A stretch of DNA of 64,000 nucleotides, taken from Sphingobium sp. SYK-6 (GTDB taxonomy: Bacteria; Pseudomonadota; Alphaproteobacteria; Sphingomonadales; Sphingomonadaceae). Below, piece by piece: positions 11,354 to 21,260 of this stretch. The DNA is taken from positions 3,628,501-3,692,500 of the forward strand of contig NC_015976.1 of assembly GCF_000283515.1 (NCBI RefSeq), in the 5' to 3' direction. Each line of letters opens with the position of its first letter. The stretch's first letter is position 1. Both the position numbers and the translations under genes were made by a program. Below the pieces are notes generated by a model. That model searched no databases. It worked only from the letters and a program-made list of their open reading frames with translations, and was not told where the DNA came from.

Positions 11354-11923
11354 ATGGTCCTTGTCCGTATCGCTGCCCTGTCCTCCCTCCCTGCCGCAGC
11401 CTTGCTGCTGGCCTCGCCCGTCGCGCTGGCACAGGCGCGCCAGCCTGAAGCCGGTGCGGTCGCCCGCGCACTTCTGGGGGACCTGCAACGCGCCGGCGAA
11501 GACATGGCCAGCGAGGCCATGACCCAATGGATCCTCGCATCACGGCGCGATGCACTCCGGACCGGCGTGAGCCCTATTCCCCGGGCTGTTCGGACCCGGC
11601 TGGAAGGACATTTCCCCGCTCCCCTGCTGGACCGTGTGCGCTACCGCGTGGGCAATGGCGATGAGCTGGGCTTCCCGACCAATAGCGTCAAGACGAACGC
11701 CGTCGCCATCACGCTCGACGATGTGATCCTGTTCCGGCACGGCCCCGATGCGGCCGGGGACATCCGGCTCTGGGCGCACGAACTCGTCCATGTGCAGCAA
11801 TATGAACGATGGGGCGTGCGCGGCTTCGCCCGGCGCTACACGCGCGATCATCGCGCCGTCGAGGCAGAGGCCATCGCCGGCGCCACGCGCTTCGCATCCG
11901 CGCGGGCCGGGCAAGCCCGCTGA
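11354..11923 (+). CDS. DUF4157-like secreted putative metalloprotease
   Basis: A 189-residue protein with a signal peptide (to about residue 27, ALA). It carries AHELVHVQQY, a zinc HExxH motif with H142, E143 and H146, as in the DUF4157 domain that is also found in contractile-injection-system cargo. A third zinc ligand may come from the later Arg/Glu-rich helix (AVEAEA). The substrate is unknown. It is divergent from the small Arg/Tyr-rich gene and convergent with the M20 peptidase. Confidence 0.7.
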   Translation: MVLVRIAALSSLPAAALLLASPVALAQARQPEAGAVARALLGDLQRAGEDMASEAMTQWILASRRDALRTGVSPIPRAVRTRLEGHFPAPLLDRVRYRVGNGDELGFPTNSVKTNAVAITLDDVILFRHGPDAAGDIRLWAHELVHVQQYERWGVRGFARRYTRDHRAVEAEAIAGATRFASARAGQAR

Positions 11924-11961
11924 GGCTCGCCCGGCGCGGCATCCGGGCCGTTCGGCCGGCC

Positions 11962-13479
11962 TCAGCCGATCGCGGCGATCTGGTAAAGGAAATCGACGAA
12001 GCCGAGGGCCGCCTCGTCCATGCCGGCGACTTTCGGGTTGCTGCTCTCAATGAGGAAATATTCGTCCGGCGCATGAGCGCCACTGCCATGACCCAGGCCG
12101 AACTGACCGGCGGGCAGGCTGACCGGCGCGCCAGTGAAGACGACGCCCGGCCATGAGCCGGCAAGGCGGGGATAGAGCGTGGTCGGCACATCGAAGCGGG
12201 TGTAGGTCGCCCGCTGCGCCCGGATGAGCGCGCTGTTCTCGTCCGTCTCGGTGGGGCCATAGCCGCCACCCACGACGATCTCGACATCGTCGAACCCGCG
12301 CCGGTCCAGATGCGCGCGCAGCTTGGCGAGGCTGTCCTCCTTGGTCATGTCCGGCACGAGACGCAGGTCGAGCTTGGCCACGGCGCGGCCGGGCAGGATG
12401 GTCTTTCCGCCCGGGCCGGTATAGCCGCTCACCAGCCCCTCGATATTGACCGTGGGCACGGCGGCGAGGCGGACGAGCGACTCTTCCCACGTCATGCCGT
12501 CGATCCATTGCGAGACGCCGAGCAGGCGCTTGGTTTCCTCTTCGCTGCTCGCCCGGGCATTCTCGGCGATGAGGGCGAGCTGACGGGGCGTGAGGGGGCG
12601 GACCTTGTCCATGTAACCGTCGATGGCGGGCATGTTCCCGTCCGGCGTCACGAGCGTCTGCAGCGCCGCGACCAGGCGCCATGCCGGGCTGTCCACCCGC
12701 GCCTTCTGGCTGGAATGGATGTCGCCCTTCGGTCCCTTGCCCCATTTCTCGCCGGTGACCACCAGTTCCAGCTCCAGCGCGCCCTTGGCGCCCAGGTTGA
12801 TCGCCACGCCGCCATCCGACGGGCTTTGCCAGCCGGTGGGGATGATGACGCCCACGCATTTCCTGAGGGCGGCGAGCACGTCCGGCTGCGCGACCGCTTC
12901 CGGGAAATGGGGCGAGGCGATCTCCTCCTCGCCTTCCGCGACGAGCACGAGATTGACCGGCAGCTTGCGCCCGGCCGCCTTCATGGCATGCAGCGCGGCG
13001 AGGAACGTCGCCTGCGGCCCCTTCTGGTTGACGGCCCCGCGCCCCATCATGACCTTGCCGAGACCGGCCCGGTCCACGATCTTTCCCTCCAGCGGCGGCG
13101 AGGACCATTCGGCCGGATCATATTGCTTCACATCATACATGAAGTAGATGCCCATGGTCTTCTTGGCGCCCGCATCGAGCGTGCCGAAGACGACCGGATA
13201 GCCACTGGTGGGCACCTGCTTCACGGTCTGGAAACCGGCCTCGCGCAGCAGGCCTTCCATGTGCGCCGCGCCTTCCGGCATGTTGCGGCCTTCGGCGGCG
13301 ATGGACGGCAGGGCGATCCAGTCCTTCAGGCGCTGGACGGCGGCATCGTGATTCTTCGCGATGGCATCCCTGACCGCCTTGTCGTCCCTGCCCGCGGCGA
13401 TCGCGGGTGCCGTGGCGGTGGCGAGCCCTGCCATGGCCGCGGACCCGGCCAGAATTGTGCGGCGATCATAATCGGCCAT
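11962..13479 (-). CDS. M20 family metallopeptidase / dipeptidase, Tat-exported
   Basis: A 505-residue zinc peptidase of the ArgE/DapE/CPG2 type. The N-terminus (DRRTILAGSAAMAG) is a twin-arginine-like signal, so it probably acts folded in the periplasm. Metal-site stretches are seen around YFMYDVKQYD, the GAVNQKG region, AEGEEE and the late HGSGAHAPDE. The ATG at 13479 has GGGGG upstream; the 35-codon upstream extension lacks a signal. Typical substrates are dipeptides or acylated amino acids. Confidence 0.82.
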   Translation of the reverse strand: MADYDRRTILAGSAAMAGLATATAPAIAAGRDDKAVRDAIAKNHDAAVQRLKDWIALPSIAAEGRNMPEGAAHMEGLLREAGFQTVKQVPTSGYPVVFGTLDAGAKKTMGIYFMYDVKQYDPAEWSSPPLEGKIVDRAGLGKVMMGRGAVNQKGPQATFLAALHAMKAAGRKLPVNLVLVAEGEEEIASPHFPEAVAQPDVLAALRKCVGVIIPTGWQSPSDGGVAINLGAKGALELELVVTGEKWGKGPKGDIHSSQKARVDSPAWRLVAALQTLVTPDGNMPAIDGYMDKVRPLTPRQLALIAENARASSEEETKRLLGVSQWIDGMTWEESLVRLAAVPTVNIEGLVSGYTGPGGKTILPGRAVAKLDLRLVPDMTKEDSLAKLRAHLDRRGFDDVEIVVGGGYGPTETDENSALIRAQRATYTRFDVPTTLYPRLAGSWPGVVFTGAPVSLPAGQFGLGHGSGAHAPDEYFLIESSNPKVAGMDEAALGFVDFLYQIAAIG

Positions 13480-13590
13480 CTCGAAACCCCCTTGCTGTTC
13501 GAGAGCCCAATAGGCCGCGCTGCGCTGCAAAATGCAAGACGGGCAAGTGAGCGGCAGCGGCGGCGGATCACGGAGCCACCGCACCCGCCT

Positions 13591-13626
13591 GAAAAGGAAA
13601 GGGCGGGGAAATCACTTTCCCCGCCC
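13591..13626 (-). terminator. Rho-independent terminator of typA
   Basis: An 11-bp perfect stem (GGGCGGGGAAA at 13601-13611 with TTTCCCCGCCC at 13616-13626) with a 4-base loop. Read on the minus strand it is followed by TTTCCTTTTC. It lies 27 bases past the typA stop. Confidence 0.8.
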
Positions 13627-13652
13627 CCGCTATCTGATTTCAGGCGATTGGA

Positions 13653-15485
13653 TCAGGCCGCCTCGACCGACCGCTTGGCGCGCTTGCGCTCGTGCGGATC
13701 GAGATGGCGCTTGCGCAGCCGGATCGTCTTGGGCGTCACTTCCACCATCTCGTCATCGTCGATGTAAGCGATGGCCTGCTCCAGCGTCATCTTCCAGGGC
13801 GGCGTCAGGCGGATGGCGTCATCCTTGCCGCTGGCGCGGAAGTTGGTGAGCTGCTTGGACTTCATCGGATTGACCTCAAGGTCTTCCGGCTTGGCGTTCT
13901 CGCCGATGATCATGCCTTCGTAGAGCGCTTCGCCCACGCCGACCATCAGCACGCCGCGCTCCTCGAGCGGGCCGAGTGCATAGGCATTCGCCTCGCCGGA
14001 CCCGTTGGAGATCAGCACGCCGTTCTTCCGGCCTTCGATCGGGCCCTTGTAGGGGCCGTATTTCTCGAACAGCCGGTTCATGATGCCGGTGCCGCGCGTG
14101 TCGGACAGGAACTCGCCATGATAGCCGATGAGGCCGCGCGAGGGCGCCGAGAAGGTGATGCGGGTCTTGCCGCCGCCCGAGGGCCGCATGTCCGTCATCT
14201 CGGCCTTGCGGATCGCCATCTTGTCGATCACCGTGCCGGAGAACTCGTCGTCCACGTCGATGACGACCGTCTCATAAGGCTCCTCGCGGCCATGCTCGCC
14301 ATCGCGGAACAGCACGCGGGGGCGCGAGATGCCGAGCTCGAAGCCTTCGCGCCGCATCGTCTCGATGAGCACGCCCAGCTGAAGCTCGCCGCGACCGGCA
14401 ACCTCGAAGCTGTCCTTGTCGGCGCTCTCGGTCACCTTGATCGCGACATTGCTCTCGGCTTCGCGGAACAGGCGGTCGCGGATCATGCGGCTCGTCACCT
14501 TGTCGCCTTCGCGGCCGGCCATGGGCGAATCGTTGACGGCGAAGCGCATGGAGAGCGTCGGCGGATCGATCGGCTGGGCCTGGATGGGCGTGGTGACCGA
14601 GGTGTCGGCAATGGTGTTGGCCACGGTGGCGACCGTCAGGCCCGCAAGGCTGATGATGTCGCCCGCCTTGGCCTCGTCGACCGGGACGCGGTCGAGACCA
14701 CGGAACGTCATGATCTTGGACGCGCGGCCCGCCTCGATGACCTTGCCGTCCATGTCCAGCGCGTGGATCGGCTGGTTGATCTTCACGGTGCCGGACGTCA
14801 CGCGCCCGGTGAGGATGCGGCCGAGGAAATTGTCACGGTCGAGCAGCGTCACCAGGAAGGTGAACGGCGCATCGAGGTCCAGCGCCGGCGGCGGCACATG
14901 ATTGACGATCGTCTCGAAGAGCGGCGTCAGCGTGCCTTCGCGCAGGGAGGGGTCGGTGCTGGCATAGCCATTGCGGCCCGAGGCGTAGAGCACGGGGAAA
15001 TCGAGCTGCTCGTCGGTCGCATCGAGGCTCACGAACAGGTCGAACACTTCGTCCAGCACTTCCTGGATGCGCTGGTCCGGCCGGTCCACCTTGTTGACGA
15101 CGACGATCGGGCGCAGGCCCAGCGCCAGCGCCTTGCCGGTCACGAACTTGGTCTGCGGCATCGCGCCTTCCGAGCTGTCCACCAGCAGCACCACGCCATC
15201 GACCATGGAGAGGATGCGCTCCACCTCGCCGCCGAAGTCGGCGTGGCCGGGCGTGTCGACGATGTTGATGCGCGTGCCTTCCCACTCGATCGACGTGGGC
15301 TTGGCGAGAATAGTGATGCCCCGCTCCTTCTCCAGATCGTTGGAGTCCATGGCCCGCTCCTCGACCCGCTGGTTATCGCGGAAGGTGCCGGACTGGCGGA
15401 AAAGCTGGTCAACAAGGGTGGTCTTGCCATGATCGACGTGCGCGATGATGGCAACGTTCCGCAGAGCGTTGGGACGGGGGCTCAT
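13653..15485 (-). CDS. typA: Translational GTPase TypA/BipA
   Basis: A 610-residue ribosome-binding GTPase involved in stress adaptation and 50S assembly. The G1 loop is AHVDHGKTT near residue 16, the G3 motif DTPGHADF and the G4 motif NKVDRPD. The C-terminal TypA-specific domain is present to the basic tail ([15 protein letters not shown]). The length matches the family. A strong terminator follows. Confidence 0.95.
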   Translation of the reverse strand: MSPRPNALRNVAIIAHVDHGKTTLVDQLFRQSGTFRDNQRVEERAMDSNDLEKERGITILAKPTSIEWEGTRINIVDTPGHADFGGEVERILSMVDGVVLLVDSSEGAMPQTKFVTGKALALGLRPIVVVNKVDRPDQRIQEVLDEVFDLFVSLDATDEQLDFPVLYASGRNGYASTDPSLREGTLTPLFETIVNHVPPPALDLDAPFTFLVTLLDRDNFLGRILTGRVTSGTVKINQPIHALDMDGKVIEAGRASKIMTFRGLDRVPVDEAKAGDIISLAGLTVATVANTIADTSVTTPIQAQPIDPPTLSMRFAVNDSPMAGREGDKVTSRMIRDRLFREAESNVAIKVTESADKDSFEVAGRGELQLGVLIETMRREGFELGISRPRVLFRDGEHGREEPYETVVIDVDDEFSGTVIDKMAIRKAEMTDMRPSGGGKTRITFSAPSRGLIGYHGEFLSDTRGTGIMNRLFEKYGPYKGPIEGRKNGVLISNGSGEANAYALGPLEERGVLMVGVGEALYEGMIIGENAKPEDLEVNPMKSKQLTNFRASGKDDAIRLTPPWKMTLEQAIAYIDDDEMVEVTPKTIRLRKRHLDPHERKRAKRSVEAA

Positions 15486-15741
15486 TCTATCTCTCTGTGA
15501 CTTGTGGGCTGGAGCGGGGCTTCGGGGCCGCGCGAAATCCCGGCGCCCTTAGCGCAAAGCGGGGCAAGACGCAATCAATGCGAGACGAAGAATGGGACGC
15601 GCGGCTTCTTCCCATCGCGGGAAGCGCGATTGCCTGATGATTGCCTCGCCGGAAACGGAGCGGGACCGAAACATTTTCGACCAAGGCACTTAACTTTGCG
15701 GGGCCGTGCTCCTACACTCTTCCAGCGAACATGGAGGACTG

Positions 15742-16137
15742 ATGACGAGGGCTTGGCCGAGCCATGGCAGCAGAGGGCAATGGTTTGCCATCGCGATGCT
15801 GCTTGCGCTGGCCAGTGCGCTCATTCCCGCTCTGGTCCATTCCGGACTGCCCGCGACCACGCCGCTGGGCTCGGCTTTCGATCCATCCACCAACGTGGTC
15901 GCCCTGCACAGCCGGAAACAGGCGCCGCTCGCGACCCTGACAGCGACGCTGAAGGACGGGAACGCCTCGGGCTGCGACACCGGCATGGCGGCCATGCCTG
16001 CCCGCTCCCCATGCGAGGTGCCGGCGCGCACCGCCGCTTCCGGCCCGGCCGGGATGGAAAGCCGCACGACGGCACAGCCGCGCGAAGCCAGATGGCGCGC
16101 AAGAAGCGCGCGCGAACCGCCTCTCCGCATGATATGA
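15742..16137 (+). CDS. Hypothetical small membrane-anchored protein
   Basis: A 131-residue reading frame. The ATG at 15742 is preceded by GGAGG at good distance. Residues about 13-33 form one hydrophobic segment (WFAIAMLLALASALIPALV), followed by a low-complexity region with two cysteines and a basic tail. No family is recognised. Long open frames on the opposite strand overlap it, but they lack a ribosome site and a membrane segment, so the plus-strand call is preferred with caution. Confidence 0.45.
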   Translation: MTRAWPSHGSRGQWFAIAMLLALASALIPALVHSGLPATTPLGSAFDPSTNVVALHSRKQAPLATLTATLKDGNASGCDTGMAAMPARSPCEVPARTAASGPAGMESRTTAQPREARWRARSAREPPLRMI

Positions 16138-16349
16138 TCCCGAACGGCCGGTTGGCGGCGAAGCGCGCCAGCACGCCGCACGCGCTGCGTTATAGCTGAA
16201 GGCACACGCTGCCCTCGCTTAGCGCGCGAGAGGCCTTCCGGCCGGGACAGCGTCCGTGTGGCACGCCGTCCCCGCCGGCCGTCAATGTCATCGGACTCAC
16301 GTCACAAGACACCTTCACAGCACAAGGACAGAGGAAGCAAACCCGCCTG

Positions 16350-18029
16350 ATGCCCCATTACACGCCCCTGATCGCTACCATCGTCGCCGGCTTCGTCGTC
16401 TCCTTCATCATGGGCGCGATCGCGATGCGCCTGCGCGTCTCGCCCATCGCGGGCTATCTCCTGGCCGGTGTGCTGGTCGGGCCCTTCACGCCGGGGTTCG
16501 TCGCGGACACCAACCTTGCGAACGAGCTCGCGGAGATCGGCGTCATCCTGCTGATGTTCGGGGTGGGCCTGCACTTTTCCCTCAAGGACCTGCTCTCGGT
16601 CCGCCGGATCGCCGTGCCCGGCGCGATCGCGCAGATCGCGACCGCGACATTGCTGGGCATGGGGCTGGCATGGGCACTCGGCTGGGATCCGCTGGCCGGC
16701 TTCGGCTTCGGCCTCGCGCTGTCGGTGGCGAGCACCGTGGTGCTGCTGCGGGCGCTGCAGTCGCGCGATCTCGTCGAGACCGAGCGGGGCCGCATCGCGG
16801 TGGGCTGGCTGATCGTCGAGGATCTGGTGATGGTACTCGCGCTCGTGCTGCTGCCGGTGCTGGCGGGCATGGTGCGCAATCCCGCGGGCACGGGCATCCT
16901 CACGCTGGCCCTGCCGCTTGGCCTCACCTTCCTCAAGGTCGGCGCCTTCGTCGCGCTCATGCTCATCGTCGGGCGCCGCGTCATTCCCTGGGCACTGCAC
17001 TGGGTCGTCCATACCGGCTCACGGGAACTGTTCCGCCTGGCCGTGCTGGCAATCGCGCTGGGCGTGGCGGCGGGATCGGCCTTCATCTTCGATGTGTCGT
17101 TTGCCCTCGGCGCCTTCTTCGCCGGCATGATCCTGGGCGAGACACCGCTCAGCCGCCGCGCGACCGAGGAAACGCTGCCGCTGCGCGATGCCTTCGCGGT
17201 GCTCTTCTTCGTGTCCGTGGGGATGCTGTTCGATCCGAGGGTGGTGATCGAGCAGCCTTTGCCGGTGCTCGCCACCGTCTTCATCATCGTGCTCGGCAAG
17301 TCCGTCGCGGCTTTCTATCTCGTCCGGGCCTTCGGCTACAACAAGCTCACTGCCACCACGGTCGCGGCCAGCCTTGCGCAGATCGGCGAATTCTCGTTCA
17401 TCCTCGCGACGCTGGGCATTGGCCTTGGCATCATGCCGGAAAGCGCGCGCGACCTGATCCTGGCCGGCGCGATCTTCTCGATCGTCCTCAATCCGGTCAT
17501 CTTCTCCTATATCCTGCGCAAGCCGAAGGACGAACCGACCGAGGAACCCATAGCGGCCGAGGAACCCCTGGCCGCGACGCTGGCCCCGGCGGCGGAACCG
17601 AGCCGGGCGCATATCCTGCTCATCGGCTATGGCCGCGTGGGCCAGCTCCTCGCGGCCCAGCTGAAGGCACGGGACGAGCCCCTGACGGTGATCGAAAGCG
17701 ACGAGGAAAAGGCCCGGGCCGCGGAGCAGGAAGGGCACGCCACGATCTACGGCAATGGCATCGATTCGCGCATTCTGCTGGCCGGCGGCGTCGACAGGGC
17801 CAGCGCCCTGCTCATCGCCATTCCGGAAGGCTTCGATGCGGGCGTCATTGCCGAGAAGGCCCGCAACCTCAAGCCCGGCATCCGGATCATCGCGCGGGCG
17901 CATTCGGATGCCGAGGTCGAGCATCTGACCAGGCTGGGCGTGGGCGACGTCGTGATGGGCGAGCACACGCTCGCGATGAAGATGCTCGACCTGGCCTGCT
18001 CGCAGCGCACGCTCAGGGCCATGACCTGA
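16350..18029 (+). CDS. CPA2 family cation:proton antiporter (YbaL/KefB type)
   Basis: A 559-residue inner-membrane antiporter. About twelve hydrophobic segments fill residues 1-390, including the conserved ALSVASTVVLLR and SLAQIGEFSFILA stretches. A cytoplasmic TrkA-N/RCK nucleotide-binding domain follows, beginning ILLIGYGRVGQ (about residue 419), and ends near GDVVMGEHTLA. It exchanges K+ or Na+ for protons under control of a bound nucleotide. It stands alone between the small protein and a methyltransferase. Confidence 0.9.
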   Translation: MPHYTPLIATIVAGFVVSFIMGAIAMRLRVSPIAGYLLAGVLVGPFTPGFVADTNLANELAEIGVILLMFGVGLHFSLKDLLSVRRIAVPGAIAQIATATLLGMGLAWALGWDPLAGFGFGLALSVASTVVLLRALQSRDLVETERGRIAVGWLIVEDLVMVLALVLLPVLAGMVRNPAGTGILTLALPLGLTFLKVGAFVALMLIVGRRVIPWALHWVVHTGSRELFRLAVLAIALGVAAGSAFIFDVSFALGAFFAGMILGETPLSRRATEETLPLRDAFAVLFFVSVGMLFDPRVVIEQPLPVLATVFIIVLGKSVAAFYLVRAFGYNKLTATTVAASLAQIGEFSFILATLGIGLGIMPESARDLILAGAIFSIVLNPVIFSYILRKPKDEPTEEPIAAEEPLAATLAPAAEPSRAHILLIGYGRVGQLLAAQLKARDEPLTVIESDEEKARAAEQEGHATIYGNGIDSRILLAGGVDRASALLIAIPEGFDAGVIAEKARNLKPGIRIIARAHSDAEVEHLTRLGVGDVVMGEHTLAMKMLDLACSQRTLRAMT

Positions 18030-18504
18030 ACGACCTGCCGGCTCTTTTCCGGACATATTAGGACAGATAGAAGGGGCCGATCGAAAGCGCATCCAGCTGA
18101 TGCGGCGGCCCCGACCCTGATCCGCGCGAACGGGACGGCGCGGGCACTGCATGGCCCGATGCCGATGGGGTGCAGAGGATCGGAATTTCGAAGATAAATT
18201 ATTTTATAACAATATTTTATCCATTTATCGACCGAGCTTTGATCGGGGAGCCGGGCGGCTGCGGGGTCCCGCCGCGCACCTCGGGCAAGGACGCCCATGC
18301 GGGCGGGACAGGCACGGCCCGGGGGCTCGATGATACTGGACACTTTGCCCCGGCGCCCCTCTCCGCTTTTTGGCCATGGAACCTTCCTTGCCGGATGGAT
18401 AGAGTTGCATCCGGGAATTCGGGACTGCCGCACCCAGGGAATCGGAAGACCGCACTCCCGGGCACGGATGGAACGCGGCGGCAAAAAAAAGAGGAGAGAC
18501 CCAG
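18030..18504. other. Intergenic region, no gene seen
   Basis: This 475-base gap holds no convincing small gene. A notably AT-rich stretch lies at about 18183-18232 (TTATTTTATAACAATATTTTATCC) and could hold the promoter of the methyltransferase gene. The remainder is GC-rich without clear hairpins. Confidence 0.5.
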
Positions 18505-19365
18505 ATGAGCGACGGCGTCGAAACAGAGATCCGGGCCGAGGAGTGGAGCGGCGAGATGGGCCGCAACTGGCTCGCCAATCTCCAGCGCTTCGAGAGCATG
18601 ATCGCGCCACTGGGTGCCGCCTTCATCACCCAGGCCGAATTCCGCCCCGGCGAGCGCGTGATCGATGTGGGATGCGGCGGCGGCGGCACCAGCATCGCGA
18701 TCGGCCGGGCCGTCTCGCCCGGCGGGCACGTCACCGGGCTCGACATCTCGCAGGACCTCATCTGGGCATGCGGCGCGCGGGCCAGCCAGGGCACTCAGTC
18801 CGACGTGCGGTTCGTGTGCGCCGACGCCGCGACGGTGACGGTGACCGGCGGCCCTTTCGACCGACTCTTCTCGCGGTTCGGCAGCATGTTCTTTGCCGAC
18901 GCGAAGGCAGGCTTCCGCAACCTGCGCCGCATGGTACGCGACGGAGGCCGCATCGACCTTGCGGTGTGGGCCGGGCCGCAGGACAATCCCTGGATGCAGG
19001 TCATGATGGGGGCGCTTCAGCCCTATGTCGCGCCGCCGGAAACGCCGGCCGACCCGCGCGCGCCCGGCCCCTTCGTCTTCGCCGACACGGATTATCTCAA
19101 GGAGGTGCTGCATGATGCGGGCTTCACGGACGTCCATGTCGATGCCTGCATGCGCGACATGCCCATCGGCGGCGCGGGCGCCGGGCCGGAGGATGCCGCC
19201 GATTTCGTGCTGTCGGCCATGCATCTGGGCGGGCAGATCCCGGAAGACCAGCGCGCGGCCGCACATGAGGCCCTGACGGCCGCCTTCGCCCCTCACCATG
19301 TCCCGGGCAAGGGTGTCCTCCTGCCGGGGCAGGCGCTGTTCGTCCGCGCGACGGCGGACGCCTGA
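18505..19365 (+). CDS. Class I SAM-dependent methyltransferase
   Basis: A 286-residue Rossmann methyltransferase. Motif I is VIDVGCGGGGTSIAIG (about 53-68), motif II has GLDISQDL, and a later FDRLFSRFGSMFF strand precedes the catalytic region. The order follows the UbiE/COQ5-like group. The ATG is preceded by GAGGAGA. The substrate cannot be inferred. It is the only gene between the antiporter and the DUF4893 lipoprotein. Confidence 0.82.
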   Translation: MSDGVETEIRAEEWSGEMGRNWLANLQRFESMIAPLGAAFITQAEFRPGERVIDVGCGGGGTSIAIGRAVSPGGHVTGLDISQDLIWACGARASQGTQSDVRFVCADAATVTVTGGPFDRLFSRFGSMFFADAKAGFRNLRRMVRDGGRIDLAVWAGPQDNPWMQVMMGALQPYVAPPETPADPRAPGPFVFADTDYLKEVLHDAGFTDVHVDACMRDMPIGGAGAGPEDAADFVLSAMHLGGQIPEDQRAAAHEALTAAFAPHHVPGKGVLLPGQALFVRATADA

Positions 19366-19525
19366 ACGGCGTCGGCCACGCGCCGCCCGACACTCCGCCG
19401 GGGCCGCGCCTCCATTCGTCGCAAACATGAGGATGGAGGCGGCGAATGGCGGGCCCGTTTACCCTTTCTTAACCAACTTGCCGCATTTCCGGGCTTAACT
19501 CTTTATTCATACAAGGGTTGCCCCA

Positions 19526-20227
19526 ATGAAATATCTGACGGCCCTGGCAGCGCTTGCTGCCCTCTCGGCGTGCGCCTCCCGTCCCGCGATGGTGAGCGCG
19601 CCGCCGCTGCCTGCGCTCGAGCCGCCACGGCAGGGCTGGCGAGCCATCGCCTCCGAGGAAGACGCGGCCCGGCTGGACGGGCTTCCCCGGACCTGGCAAG
19701 CCGCGCTTGATGCCGCCGCGAAGTTCCGCAGAGCGCTGGCGCGCGAAGGCGACCTCCTCGCCCCGGAAGCAGCCCGCAACCATCCCGCGCCGCCCCCGGG
19801 CTCCTATCATTGCCGGCTCGTGAAGCTGGGACAGGCGGAGCGCCGGGAAGCGCCCTATCGGGGCTATCCGGCCTTCTTCTGCAATGTGCGCGGGGACACC
19901 AACGAGTCCCTGTTCTTCACCAAGCAGACCGGATCGGAATTGCCGAGCGGATGGCTCCATCGCGACGGCGAGGCGCGCCGGCTTGTCCTGACCGGCGCGA
20001 AACAACCCAGCGGAAACGGCACGAGCCTCGTCTATGGCGAGGATGCGGCCAGCGATCTGGTCGGCGTGGTCGAGCGGATCGGCCCCTTCCGCTGGCGCAT
20101 CGTGATGCCATGGCGGGGCGAGACGCCCGGCCTCGATATCTACGAACTGACCCCCGTGGCGCCCGAGCAGCAAGCCGCTGAGCCCCTGCCCGCCCTGGAA
20201 CGAACCGTGGCGCTCGACCGGCGGTGA
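19526..20227 (+). CDS. DUF4893 domain lipoprotein
   Basis: A 233-residue protein with a lipoprotein signal (LSAC, Cys at residue 16). The body fits DUF4893: LPRTWQAALDAA, then PPPGSYHCRLVKLG, FFCNVRG, TGSELPSGWL and VERIGPFRWRIVMPWRG. The function of the family is unknown; members are typical of sphingomonads. It lies at the edge of the AT-richer stretch beginning near 20450. Confidence 0.8.
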   Translation: MKYLTALAALAALSACASRPAMVSAPPLPALEPPRQGWRAIASEEDAARLDGLPRTWQAALDAAAKFRRALAREGDLLAPEAARNHPAPPPGSYHCRLVKLGQAERREAPYRGYPAFFCNVRGDTNESLFFTKQTGSELPSGWLHRDGEARRLVLTGAKQPSGNGTSLVYGEDAASDLVGVVERIGPFRWRIVMPWRGETPGLDIYELTPVAPEQQAAEPLPALERTVALDRR

Positions 20228-20653
20228 ACACATCCGATGGCTTTGCGGAACGGCGGTTATCCGGGATTTTTCTTCGGAAGCGGCGGGTCGGGATACGACC
20301 CAATCCCGGTCGTTCTGTCCGGATCGATGAACGTCCGCTTCCGCCGATCCACGCCGCCGCTAGAATGTCCGCTGTAACCGGAACCGGTCTTTCGCAACTT
20401 GGACAGCGGACGCTCGGCTAAGCGCCCAACTGTTGTCATTCGACTGCGATTTCCTTATGTTTAGAAGCGACTTTGCTGTTTCAGGCGAGCCTGAGCGCTG
20501 GCACTTTGCAAATGCTACAGCACGACGACAGTCGCCTTTCAATGTTCTGCCCCAATTGCTAAAAGAGGATGTGTTTTCTGCGACTTGCCGAGACCGCAAA
20601 AAGGTGTAAGCGGGGCTTGAATAGTGGCACTCTGGTTGTAGGTGGGAGGGTCA
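20228..20653. other. Intergenic island border with repeated 11-bp motifs
   Basis: This 426-base gap has no supported gene. It holds related copies of an 11-base motif, AGCGGAC(A/G)(T/C)TC or its complement, at 20329-20339, 20363-20373 and 20405-20415. From about 20440 composition changes toward AT and continues into the small operon. The open frames here have no ribosome sites and look spurious. Confidence 0.5.
20292..20322. repeat. Imperfect repeat, left copy
   Basis: This 31-base stretch resembles 21686-21716: 20 of 31 positions match, including an identical CCGGTCGT core. The two lie on either side of the three-gene operon. The match is too weak to prove common origin by eye. Confidence 0.3.
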
Positions 20654-21052
20654 ATGTCACCAAGAGTGCTGCGTTGGCTAATATTCAGTATTCTCTTCTC
20701 CTTGCTACCGCTCGGGTTAGACTATCTCATGGTTCTAGCGCGTACGGGAACGGGACCGTCCCCGGGTTTTGCAGAAATCATCGGAAGGGGAGAGCTCTGC
20801 TTGTTAGCCGTGGCTCTGTCCGCAGTAGGAGCTGGCGAAATACAAGGGGCGAAATTAAAAGGCGAACAGACGGGAATCTTTTTAGGGGGCGCTTCACTCG
20901 CCAATATCGTGGTCGGTATAGCTCTTTACGTGATGATGAAATCATCTGAAATGCCCCTCACCCTCCACATGACTATTTCAGGCGTAGTATTTGTCAGCAC
21001 ATTGATTGTGGCGACAAGCTGTATAGCCGCCTCGGAGGTCGCCAATGACTGA
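20654..21052 (+). CDS. Hypothetical four-helix membrane protein (first gene of coupled operon)
   Basis: A 132-residue protein with four likely membrane helices, at about 8-28, 46-62, 72-95 and 105-128, and short loops. No family is recognised. The ATG at 20654 follows GGGAGGG; a GTG twelve bases earlier is less likely. Its end overlaps the next gene by 8 bases. The region is AT-richer than the core genes on both sides, a sign of transfer. It could be a membrane effector or channel of a small defence or toxin system; that is inference from architecture alone. Confidence 0.65.
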   Translation: MSPRVLRWLIFSILFSLLPLGLDYLMVLARTGTGPSPGFAEIIGRGELCLLAVALSAVGAGEIQGAKLKGEQTGIFLGGASLANIVVGIALYVMMKSSEMPLTLHMTISGVVFVSTLIVATSCIAASEVAND

Positions 21053-21260
21053 AATTATAGCAATCGCGGGGGTCATCGTGTCCACCATTGCAGCTGCTAT
21101 TTCGATCTTCTCCGTGGCGCGAGTGAGGCGGGAAGTACGAGCGCTCGAAAGTACGCTTGCCTCGAAAGCGGGAGAGTTACCTCCCTCCCCAGATGAGGAA
21201 GATCCGCACGGCCGAGACATCGCGGCTCAGATTTCCGATGATGATCAAGGCGACCGCTGA
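21045..21260 (+). CDS. Hypothetical one-helix small membrane protein (second gene of coupled operon)
   Basis: A 71-residue protein: one hydrophobic helix at about 3-24, an Arg/Glu-rich helical stretch (RVRREVRALESTL), then an acidic tail rich in Asp and Glu. It has a strong ribosome site (GGAGG at 21034-21038). It overlaps the preceding gene by 8 bases, and its stop overlaps the next start by one base (TGATG), so the three products are probably made in fixed ratio. No family is recognised. Confidence 0.65.
   Translation: MTEIIAIAGVIVSTIAAAISIFSVARVRREVRALESTLASKAGELPPSPDEEDPHGRDIAAQISDDDQGDR

Noticed and set aside
15690-16205. A 171-codon minus-strand frame
   Set aside because: It overlaps the better plus-strand candidate, lacks a ribosome site and a membrane or signal segment.
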